This document shows, piece by piece, positions 52,405-64,000 of a stretch of DNA of 64,000 nt (the first letter of the stretch is position 1; each line of letters begins with the position of its first letter). The stretch spans positions 755,001-819,000 of the forward strand of contig JAQISU010000346.1 of assembly GCA_029339505.1 (NCBI GenBank), given 5' to 3'. The notes below the pieces were generated by a model. That model was not told where the DNA came from and did no database searches. It saw only the letters and a program-made list of their open reading frames with translations. A program made the position numbers and the translations under genes. The DNA comes from Unio delphinus (lineage: Eukaryota; Mollusca; Bivalvia; Unionida; Unionidae).

Positions 52405-52578
52405 ATAACGTTATAGTACGGCGAGTACTTTGTTAACAAGTCACGTTAAAGCACCACGAATACTTTATTAACAAATGACGTTAATGGACGACGAGTAATT
52501 ATTAGCAAATGACGTTAAAGCACGACGAGTACTTTATTAACAAATGACGTTAATGCACGACGAGTACTTTATTAACAG
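52405..52578. repeat. About 35-bp tandem repeat, 5 units
   Basis: The unit contains AAATGACGTTAAAGCACGAC and GAGTACTTTATTAAC, with decay at both ends. Confidence 0.8.
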
Positions 52579-53119
52579 CACACAGAATAATGACAAATTA
52601 TAAATTTTGCTGCAACCGGTTTGTCAGACTTGATAACGAAGACATAATTATAAACATCTTAAAACATTGAACAGATACATAAGATTTGTCTTCTTTTGTT
52701 TATTAAAAAAAGCCTTGTTTGGTGGGGTTGTGGCGATCAAGAGTACGAAAAGGGGCTGTGGGATGGAATCCCTTGCAGGTTTGAAATAGCACATATGATC
52801 GTTGAGTTCTCATCAAAATGATCATTGTCAATTCTGTTTCGTTTAACTGTTGATTAAGCCATGCTGGTCTTTGTGCGTACAATAAGTATGGACGAAGGGG
52901 GGGGGGGGGGCATTTTTTGAAATCGCTAGAATGAAGTAGTACCAGACCAATAACGTCCATTGTTTTATAATGATAGCAGTCCTTCGCAATAATGAAAAAA
53001 CTTTGTTCTAACGAAGAGACATTCGTTATAACGAAGCATTCTGTTATCGTTACATCACGGACGTCGTAATGGTCAGTTTCGTTATAGTGAGGGTTGAGTG
53101 TATAATGTATTTTACTTAC

Positions 53120-54415
53120 CTTTGTGAAATCGCCAAAAATGAATCCCTGTTCAAGGCCCACAAACAAACCCAGAGGGATCAAAAGTTGACATCGGGAGTC
53201 CTTCAGCATTTTGATTGTGGCAAGAATGAGTTCTTTTGTCGTTAGAGAGAATTTGGAATTCAATGACTTACTCGTTACGGTATTATTGTCCAGTAGGACC
53301 ATCAACACAACCGCACCCATAATGCCGCAGCCCAGGTATATGCTCAACAACATATACTTTGTGTCATCGGGAATTTCCGTGACATACGGGCTATTGCTGA
53401 TATCGAACTTCTCGACCCCTGCGTCAGGAGTACTGATGGTACAGTCAGAAGCACCACAGATTCTTCTCGTGATGGATCTATTAAAGTCGAATTCAGATTC
53501 CTCATACCTTAATGTTTGATTGTTAGATAGCATTAGCGTTGTAATCAAATTTCCCCAGATGTAACTACTTCTATAAAATCCACAGAAAATCCCCATGAAT
53601 TTATTCACAACAACATCTTGATCGAATATATGAGCATGTTGCGAATAGGTCAAGGCCACTGTAGTGATGAAGGTCGCTTGAGCACTCCACAGGGGACCAG
53701 TTAGAAACCCTAGGGTAAGGCCAAGGGGAATTAGCATGAAGTGTTTAGGATAGAAATTCCCTGCAAAGTATCCGGTAAAGAGGAAAAATGCGATTGCCAT
53801 TGTCCATTTTGACGTCAGTTTATTTATTAGCCATGGAGCCAATAAACACGAAATAACAGTTGTGGCGTAGATGCAACTTAGAGAGACAACACCTACTCCC
53901 CCTTCGGAGTTCATAATACTTTGGAGGCTTTGTAGTGATACAAAAGCAGTGTTAGCAAACATGAAGGCCACTCCAAGAACAATTACATTTTTCATGGCTT
54001 TAGCTTCAGTCATTTGACGAATTGCTTTCAGCGTCTGTGGGTCTCGAGGTAGAGCGTAATAGTTGACAAGATTGTAAGAATTAATTGTGCTGCGACGTCG
54101 CGTCTTGTTACCACTGACGTCACTAAGACTGGGTGGGGAAGTTTCCGGATGATAACTCGTGCTGACCCGCGGTGACGGAGGATAATGATACAGATTGATG
54201 GGAGGGTTGGGCGGGTTCTCTTCCATACTCAGCATGGTTGAAAATAACTTGTCTCTCGTAATTTCACTTGTATCTGACTTGTCATCCATGACCTGCTTCT
54301 GTAAGTACTTCAGTGATGCCGCCTTTCTCAAAATTATATTATTGACACTGTAAAACTGTGACTGTCGCAGAGACTGAAATCCAACACACAAACCCAAATC
54401 CCAAATGCTTTTCAA
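53120..54415 (-). CDS. UNC-93-like membrane protein, exon (partial gene)
   Basis: A host gene exon encoding the N-terminal half of an UNC-93/UNC93A-type multi-pass membrane protein of the major facilitator fold. After a cytosolic Ser/Pro-rich head there is YALPRDPQTLKAIRQMTEAK, then hydrophobic segments (VLGVAFMFANTAFVSLQSLQ; TLGFLTGPLWSAQATFI), and GNLITTLMLSN typical of the family. The exon ends in GDFTK at 53120, followed by a consensus splice donor GTAAGT (53119-53114); the open frame beyond it to 52703 is intron. The start is uncertain: the first Met of the frame is at 54415, and an inner Met at 54289 lies near a possible acceptor. Later exons were not recognised in the window. Confidence 0.82.
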
Positions 54416-55238
54416 TGTCCATAAGCAGTCGGCAGCTGACGAAGACGTCAGTGGAATGGTTGGATAGAGGTTAGCAAGATCTTAATTCCGTATTCTCCAC
54501 AGATTTGATATTCAAACGGAAGAATTACATTATGTCTTAGATGTGTCTTGACATTGATTTTTATTAGGCGCAATGTTTAATTTCGCAACCATTACCATAT
54601 CGTGTTGCTAGAAATTCCAGTAGAAAGCAAGTTATAATGTACTGTTTGAACTGCCTCTTGCAACACAAGCGTTCCCGAATAGAGGAGTGAAATATAACAT
54701 ATATGTAGCAAACAAGCCGTACTAAGGTCTCTAGTTATAAAACTCACATTTTCCTTTAGCCTTCTATTACATTAATTCTTGTATCACAGATACATACATA
54801 GAAACGGATTCATCTGGGCTCAATTTCACAGTAATCACAGAGTACAACCGCTTTTATCCACTACTCTGTATGCCAAATGTTGGATTCGCGGAAATAGTAG
54901 TCTTTTCATTCTTGCACGAGACTGCTTCACATTGCGTCTGCTTGAGTGGTATAGTGGAAGAGTCAACAACTGGTGCCAATAAAGGAATCCGGTACATGTT
55001 ACTATTGATCAAGTCGTACGGCAATGGGGCTATTTATAAGGCACACTTCTGCGGCAAGTAAAGTATGTTATAATCGTTTCTATTTAATGCATCCTTGAAT
55101 TCGGGATTATGTAATTATTAAATAAAGTATCTTTTTTATTCTGTACATCCATAAATAAGTTAAAAATTTTGAGATACATTTTTGTTAAGTGCTTAATATA
55201 CAGTCTAAACTTTATAATGGTCATTGCGCTGATAACAA

Positions 55239-55299
<61 letters not shown>

Positions 55300-58200
55300 G
55301 AATGCTTTATGATAAGCGTAAGAACTATATTTGCAAAAAAGTTTCAAATTGCTAAATAATAGTGGGATTTAAACACATAGAGATTTTGAGGAAACGAACA
55401 AAAGCAAATATTTTTTATAGGTACAATTTAACAAAAAGATAAAAGGAATTTTATCATCTGAAAGAAGAAGAGATAGTGATGATAACTTAGATCAGTTTGG
55501 TTTGAAAAACAAGAAAATAAAATTAAATAAACGAAAGCAATGTAGATTCACATTGTTCGACTTATCAAAACAGTTCATGTATGAATTTTATTACAAGATG
55601 AAAAACAGAAAGTGATAAAATGAGACTGTTGATAACTGTTACTGATTCGCCGTGTATTGAGTCACAAAACGTTTACATCGAAATAACGGGTGACGTCAGG
55701 ATTACGGCTCTAGTAACGATACAAGATAGCAGCATATATAGTGTCTCACAAATAAACAATTCAAGTTCCTGGACTTTTGAAGGACGAGTTGAAATTCAGA
55801 TCGGAGAATTTAATGAATCAAAATCAAAGCTTTATTCATTCATATGTTTTCAGTTTGTTTCCACGGTTTAGTTAGCAACCGGTTTTACCCGGTCATATTA
55901 AAGACGTCGTAAATTCCATTATTTATTATTTAGGTTATTTAAAATGGCAAAATGACATCGATACGTTGTTTCATCAATTTATCACTTTTTAAAATCTTTT
56001 GAATGATTTCAGATCTTTTGTCAAATTTTTGTATTCCTCTGTTAAAATCTTAAACAAATACTTGATAACACGACGCACAAAGTGTTGCTTTGAATCTATT
56101 TTTGTTACCCAGAATTGTATATCTCCTTAATTCTGAATCACCGTATAATGGCGTTGCTAGGGTTGGGAGATCATCAAATTACAGCCATAAATAAAACTGA
56201 TATTTCTCCAGACCAAATACGTAATCTTTGTAAAAGAAAACAGAACAAGGATTACGTATTTGATCTGCTGTAAGATATTAAAATGACATTATCATTAAAC
56301 GTAATCAGTTATTTTGCATATAAACTATTATAAGATCGTGATGTATTTATTGCTTGAAATCAAGATTCTTTGATGATATTCTTTAACAAACTAGCTAGAA
56401 TGCAGGTAGACCTCGCAAACAAACAGTTCTCTTGATATCTATCATTTTCTTAACTCATGAAATACTTCAATACGAATGGCTGAACTCAATACAATGTTAC
56501 GTCGTGTTATTATTTCTTATGTGTAATCGGAAGTAGGGCATTTCTCCCCTGTTAATTACCCCCCCCATAAATTACCCTTCATTATTACCCCCCCTGCAAT
56601 TAACATCATTTAGAAATACAGATACAAAATCTGATAAGCTGTGCTCAATCAAGGCCGAGATTCATTTCCTAAAAAAAAAATTGTCAATTTGAAATTTATT
56701 TTAATTTATTATTTATTCTTAGGGTATTACAATTATATGTTATATATTAATTTTAGAGGTAATAAAACGGGGGGGGGGGTAATATACTGAGGGGGTAATG
56801 GTAGGGGGAGAGGTAATTGCCGGAGGTAATTGACAGAGGGGTAATTTCCTAGACCCGTGTTATCATAGTTATTATTTGTGATTTATTATTTCGCATCCCT
56901 ACACGAGTTAGGTGGTATAAAGCAAATATACTAAACTCGTGCGCTTGGTCAAAGCGTATCTAATTAGTTTAATGGTGTTAATTAAACCATTATTACTCTA
57001 GGAACAACATATATACAACTTGTAATCGTAATATATTTCATTTCACTACCATTTTCCAAATACTCTTTCCATAGTTCCATGCATCACTTCAGAAGTAATT
57101 GATATGGTAGATATCATGTATAATATATTGTTTCGTTTGAAAGATGGAGACAAAATTCATAATCTCGCCAAGGCTTATGGTGGAACAACTGCTCTCTCCA
57201 AAATAGTTCCATAGTTCGTTGATTTGCTGGTCCTGCAGGTCCGATACTGTCTGTCATTACGCGAAAAATCATACGATAAAACCCAACAGAAACTTAAATG
57301 CAATATCTTATAACTTCTAATCATGTGTGGTTTAAGTCAGGAAACTTTGAGCATGACCGTTTTTTTTTTTACCTATCCTTACAAGGATGCCAATTTTCAA
57401 CAATATCGAGAGAATCCATAAAATGTTTTTGATTATGGTGATACGAGCTTAGGATCTAATAAACTGTAAGATAGGAAGAGTGAAAACAACAAGCTTAGAA
57501 AAATTTAACAAACAATTTATTTCCCTGGTAAAAGATTGTATAAATGGAAAAATAACTTAAGTTTTAAGATACAAATCCAAAAAAATCCAAGAATAATCCA
57601 AGAAATTATAAAAGTCCTAGTAATGAAATGTTCTATGGATTCAAGTTCGAGTCCTGTTGGAAAATCCAAAATGGAAGACGAGGACGGTATGCGGAAGCCT
57701 GTGTGTGGCTATCTATAGTTACTTGTAGAATCACAAGACTTAACACTCTGGTGTTGGAAATCCGAAAAAGATTTTGATTAACTGTCTTTGTCCATGAAAT
57801 TTGTATGAGCACATCAAATATTTCCAGAGAAACGAATTAATCATTTAAAATGCAAGTGAACTGAAAAAAAATTAGCTTGGCTTTAAAATCTGGCTACAAC
57901 AAAAGAAAATGACTTAAAGTCATTTGTAAAAGACCTGAACTAACGATATTTCACTTTTAAAAAAAGATTATATCCTATTATAATATGCAATTTCCAAACT
58001 TTCGCCAAATTGCGAAATCACGAGGGGGTTAAGTGATAATTTATATTATGTACTCCGAACATGACCCTGACGAGAACCAATCATTTTAAAATTAAAATAA
58101 AAAGTTGTTTACTTCTAATTCACTACTCCCTTCTTGACCTTGACAACAACCAATCATTTAAATATAAAATGAAACCTGTTTCGGTGGTTTCCACTAACCT

Positions 58201-58610
58201 TGAATCAAGGTCAAGTTCTACTCAACATTACTTGTTTACCAAAGAAACTTCAGGTCAACCGATTTTCTGAAGAAGAACAAAACATCATCTCTTAGTAAAT
58301 AAACATCACAATAGCGTGTAATTATTTTTTTTTAAAAGATGTTAAAACTGACAAACAATATTAGAGTAAAACAAATATATATCAAATCAGATATACGTAG
58401 CACTGGTAATAGGAGTATGAGCTCAAATGTTGTACCCACATCGCTTCTTGACCACCGTTTTTAATTAGTCTGATTTGCATCTTCGATGACTACAGTTTCT
58501 GAGACTGCTTTAAGACTACACTTTCTAACTACATGGTAAATTTCTTGAGGACCACGTGGCAGCTGGGTATTTAATGGCCATATTAACCTCGTTATGTAAA
58601 GAAAGTACAA
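54416..58610. other. Host DNA with (CA)n and G/C-rich TTACCC stretches
   Basis: (CA)n at about 55245-55298. At 56540-56600 and 56760-56850, ATTACCCCCC-type motifs occur in opposite orientations. No gene recognised; the frame 55620-55871 (83 aa) matches nothing I know. Confidence 0.45.
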
Positions 58611-58612
58611 AG

Positions 58613-60390
<1,778 letters not shown>

Positions 60391-60394
60391 TTTG

Positions 60395-62220
60395 CTTTTG
60401 AAAAACCCACCATCACGTGATCGCCAGTCCTCCCGTTATGCTATGACGACCATTCCTTGGCTCTCCATCCTACATTGTGCTCAAGACTAAACGAACTGGG
60501 ACTACATTCATTTCAAAGGTTACCGGCGTAGAACAGGAAGAAGAATTCCAGTTATCTCCCTTTCGCTCTTTCCGGCTAAACAATTTAGTTAGTTTTAGAC
60601 TGGATTATGCAAAGACCTGATGATAATATTCTACGATCTACCCTTGTATCCCACGAACTTGCATCAGATCATCTCTGCATTATATGCCATCTCCACGTAT
60701 CAGTCCCTAACCCTCCACCTTTATTTACTACAAAGAGAAACCTCCGTATGATACATAGAACCAAACTAATGCATGACATCCATGCAAACCTAACTTGCTT
60801 ACTTCCTATACAGCATAAAAACTCGAAAACTGCCTGCTTTCATTCCTTGAAAAACATGCCCCAGCTACCAAGTGCAAAAGTACCAATTCAAAAGTGTTTA
60901 CCGTCGTATAGCAGTGTTAGAGACCACCTTCACAATGCTAAAAGTGATCTCCGTAAAGCGGAGGGGCTTTGGCTTTCCACCAGACTCACTATTCATAAAC
61001 AAATCTATGAAGCCGCTAACAAAAACGTCACAAGCATAGTCCATTTAACCAAATTATCCCACTACGGTATTAAGATCAGAGATTACTAACAATTTAATGT
61101 CAAGGATCAAATGTACACCACTTCTAACTGCCTTCTCTCCAGTAAACCTGTTTCCAAATTACATCCGTGACAACGAACAAACCATTAGAGATAAGCTCGA
61201 CAACACAGTTTCAGTTCACTCATTGTCACCATACAGTTACGATACAGAATTTCAGCGACAACTGTTAGCAGCATATGAACCTATATCTATGGATTTAATA
61301 CGGACAATCGTGTTAAGAGTGCACCAAAGACATCTGAATATTGCCTTCATTAACGGATATTATTAATACCTCTCTCTCGTTCCGGGAATTCCCATCATTT
61401 TTCAAAACTGCCATTGTAAAGCCTCTGCTGAAAAAAACAACACTCGACCAAACCGATTCAAAGAACTACTGCCCAGTTTCTAATTTCCTATTCGTATAAA
61501 AAAAATCTTAGAAAACATTATTTTAACCCAACTTGAATATCATTTGAATTCAGTTTTTTTAATAGCAATTTACAGTCTGCATATCATCCGTGAAACAGTA
61601 CTGAAACAACTCTTCTGAAAGTAGTTACGGACATTCTCTCTGCTATGGATAGTGGAAATACTACAGTCATCACCCTTCTTGATTTATGTGCAGCACTTGA
61701 CACAATAGAACATGATATATTACTTCACCGTCTCCAGCATGTATTTGGTATTCCCAATACAGCCTGTGATTCAAGTTCTATTTAGTGAACATGACAGAAA
61801 TTTTATGTACAAATGAATACACTCCAGCCCAGTTGATATTTATTGTGGTGTTTCACAGGGGTCTGTTGTTGGACCTGTTGACTTCATTCTGTACACTTAG
61901 CCGCTCTCAAGTGTCATAGATAATCAACCAGTGTCTCACTAATTGTACGCTGATGACACCCAAATATACAAATCTAACAACCCAACTGAAGTTGATGCTA
62001 CCATCGAAGAAATAGAGAAGTGCATTTCTGATATGAAATCATGGATGACATGTAACAGGCTGCAGATGAATGATGATAAAACTGAGGTCAGTCTGATCAC
62101 AACACAATGACTTTCTCATTCACATCATTTGCCTCAAACAAAAAATATCAGCAACAACATTAAATTAAATTCACAGTCAGTACGAAACCTGGGCGTGAAA
62201 AACTGCGTGTAATACTTGTC
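60395..62220 (+). pseudogene. Decayed CR1/L2/Jockey-like non-LTR retrotransposon
   Basis: Remains of the single long protein of a LINE. At 60655-60690 is the end of the AP endonuclease (ASDHLCII, the SDH motif). At 60950-61260 is the linker before the reverse transcriptase. At about 61680-61755 is LDLCAALDTIEHDILLHRLQ, and near 61950 the catalytic YADD box (LYADDTQIY). Near 62185 comes RNLGVK, close to the end of the domain. Several frame changes and stops break it (for example near 61090, 61365 and 61780). Upstream parts and the 3' end are missing. A second fragment lies at 13323-13545. Confidence 0.82.
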
Positions 62221-62990
62221 TGCGTGTTATAATAGGACGTGTGTTTTATTCGATTATTTACGGTAAAACTATCTTTTGCGCAGTTTAAAATAGCTGCATT
62301 TCACATATTACTTAACTGGCGTGTGCCAATATAAAGATCACGAAGTGGATTAACCCATTACAGGTAAATCAAAGAGAAGGTACATCCATGTAGAACAAAA
62401 GTTACTACAAATCATGGCCTTGAATGAGAATGTTTATGTGATCTGTATTCAAGTTATTGACAAGTTTGTGAACAACAGCGTCAACGTTTCTTTAAAGTGC
62501 AATCTTACTCCATGTATGAAACGGATATCGTGATTATTTCAGCTCATTGCATATTGTGTTCGACTTTGGAAGCCCTTAATTTTCAGGCAATGAAGCAAAA
62601 ATAAATTTCAGAGCTCCTCGTTGACGGAGTTTTACTTTGTAAAGTACATCAACAAAAGGTTGTGAGATTTTTTAATTCTTTGTACACACGGCAAACAAAA
62701 ACTTCGTTCTTGTCTGTCCAGATAGAGCCACGTGTATACAACATACTCGACATGCTAACTTTAACTTTTTACTAGTTTTCGTTATCTTAATCTTGTCAAA
62801 ATACTAAATGTTAATTCACCTTTGCTTTCCAGGATAGATTTAGCCACGAAATGGATTGACTCAAAGACAATAATAAGCACACACGTATGTTCCATTGGCC
62901 GGAGGTGTTTTTTCCTGTTGTATTACCTGTATTGCCTTTAAAGACCACGTTATACTTTAAAGTAATATACACCATTTCCCCAATTACAAT
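62221..62990. other. Host DNA, nothing recognised
   Basis: No feature seen. Confidence 0.5.
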
Positions 62991-63182
62991 GTATGTATGT
63001 ATGTATGTATGTATGTATGTATGTATGTATGTATGTATGTATGTATGTATGTATGTATGTATGTATGTATGTATGTATGTATGTATGTACGTACGTACGT
63101 ACGTCTGTGTGTGTGCGTGCGTGCGTATGTATGTATGTATGTATGTATGTATGTATGTATGTATGTATGTATGTATGTATGG
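62991..63182. repeat. (GTAT)n microsatellite
   Basis: Two (GTAT)n blocks separated by (GTAC)n and (GTGC)n around 63088-63124. All frames across it are artefacts. Confidence 0.96.
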
Positions 63183-63368
63183 GTGTATACACACACACAG
63201 ACAAACATATCTCGTGAACTGGTAAGATGAAGTTTTGACAATGCCAATGTTAGGTCGTCTAAAACAATTATGTCACGACAAGGATTCTCTCAAAGAATTC
63301 AGCAGAGAAGTCTGAACACCATCCAGTCCCTGTCACTTTAGTGAGTGTAATGGTGAACACTAATGATA

Positions 63369-63548
63369 TAGTAGAACCTGTCTTGAAAGACCACCGTTTC
63401 TGCCATAAAATTATGGTCTCTCAAGACAGGTGGTCTCTCATAACAGGTCATGGTGCTATATAATCATTAAACTTGGGCATTGGGAATATGGTCTCTCAAG
63501 ACAGGTGGTCTCACACAGCAGTGGTCTATCAAGACAGGTTTCACTGTA
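63369..63548. mobile_element. Short MITE, Tc1/mariner-like
   Basis: About 26-bp imperfect inverted ends: left TAGTAGAACCTGTCTTGAAA with GACC, right the complement of TACAGTGAAACCTGTCTTGA with TAGACC, both bounded by TA. Inside are more copies of GGTCTCTCAAGACAGG. There is no protein. TA duplication and size fit a non-autonomous mariner-type element. Confidence 0.7.
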
Positions 63549-64000
63549 TCTGCTTTACCTTCAAACCCCAAACCCCTACTGAATTCATATGTGAAGTGAA
63601 GCAATTGCAACGTTGTGTGACAAATGATATTAAAAAGTGGGAAAGTATAGCCATATGAAAATTGGAGTCCCGGCTTGTGAAAATTGAGCCTGGGCTTGTG
63701 ATTTTGCTTTAGTCACCAGCTCTGGGCCTGTGTCTATATTTATTTCTCTCGGAGTACTGCAGTTTGTTGTACTCATTAATCTATTTTTGCTGTTCCACCG
63801 AACATAATCTCTGATGTAATATTACGTTATCGAAACGTTCTCCCCGGAGATGCTAGGGTTTATTAACCTACGCGTTTAGCATATGGTTGTGTAATATTAC
63901 TAACTGCCAATTACATGTACTGGCCGGGGGTTAATGAGAGGGTGAGATTTTGTTTTGTTTGTTCTTTTAAAAAAAAAAACATCTGGCATCCAAATAGTTT
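63549..64000. other. Host DNA, nothing recognised
   Basis: No feature seen; the window ends in plain AT-rich sequence. Confidence 0.5.

Noticed and set aside
52703..53119. C-terminal extension of the UNC-93-like frame
   Set aside because: It begins at a consensus splice donor and reads non-conserved, low-quality sequence; most likely intron.
55620..55871. An 83-aa plus-strand frame
   Set aside because: Looks protein-like in parts but matches no family I recognise; too short to support.

Overview
The window reads as AT-rich nuclear DNA of an invertebrate animal, most likely a mollusc. The grounds are a spliced UNC-93-type exon, tRNA-derived SINEs, a CR1/L2-like non-LTR retrotransposon, an animal-type hAT element, MITEs, and many minisatellites and microsatellites. 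The species cannot be read from the sequence. Most host DNA here is non-coding.

The main content is a nearly complete Polinton/Maverick (adintovirus-like) element of about 15.2 kb at 31823-47046. It starts with AG and ends with CT, has terminal inverted repeats of about 320-330 bp, and is flanked by a perfect 5-bp duplication (cccgt). On the minus strand, from 40742 down to 32172, lie a zinc-finger protein, a NUMOD/HNH endonuclease, a small unknown protein, a conserved 352-aa protein, a pVI-like protein, the double-jelly-roll major capsid protein, a pX/pVI-like hydrophobic protein with C-terminal repeats, an adenain-like protease, a fibre-like protein, a two-helix membrane protein and the penton-like minor capsid protein. 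On the plus strand (40767-44627) are a 460-aa module and, after one in-frame TAA, an 821-aa polypeptide that joins a diverged family-B DNA polymerase core, an SF1 helicase and an HNH domain. The right end carries a retroviral-type integrase (minus), a zinc-ribbon/phospholipase A2 gene split by a -1 frame change at A_AAA_AAC (minus), and an A32/FtsK-like packaging ATPase (plus) whose 3' end runs into the right terminal repeat.

Together these genes cover integration, self-contained replication, genome packaging, capsid building and maturation, and possibly membrane breach on entry (PLA2). The main reading frames are intact, so the copy is either young or under selection. Its unusual points are the polymerase-helicase-HNH fusion, the single stop before it, the frameshift candidate, recurring intergenic mini-hairpins, and terminal repeats that are themselves bounded by inverted 15-18 bp repeats.

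Host side, left to right: a 33-bp minisatellite and two SINEs (0-1.8 kb); unrecognised sequence with a diverged direct repeat and a long hairpin (to 5.2 kb); a 1.6-kb 26-bp minisatellite; a dead hAT element with perfect 8-bp duplications (7172-12201); minisatellites, a hAT-like MITE and a SINE (13-20 kb); simple repeats, further minisatellites and a second hairpin (20-28 kb); plain host DNA to 31.8 kb; the Polinton; host DNA with a striking hairpin just outside its right end; an exon of an UNC-93-like gene (53120-54415, minus); microsatellites; a decayed non-LTR retrotransposon (60.4-62.2 kb); and a Tc1/mariner-like MITE near the right edge.
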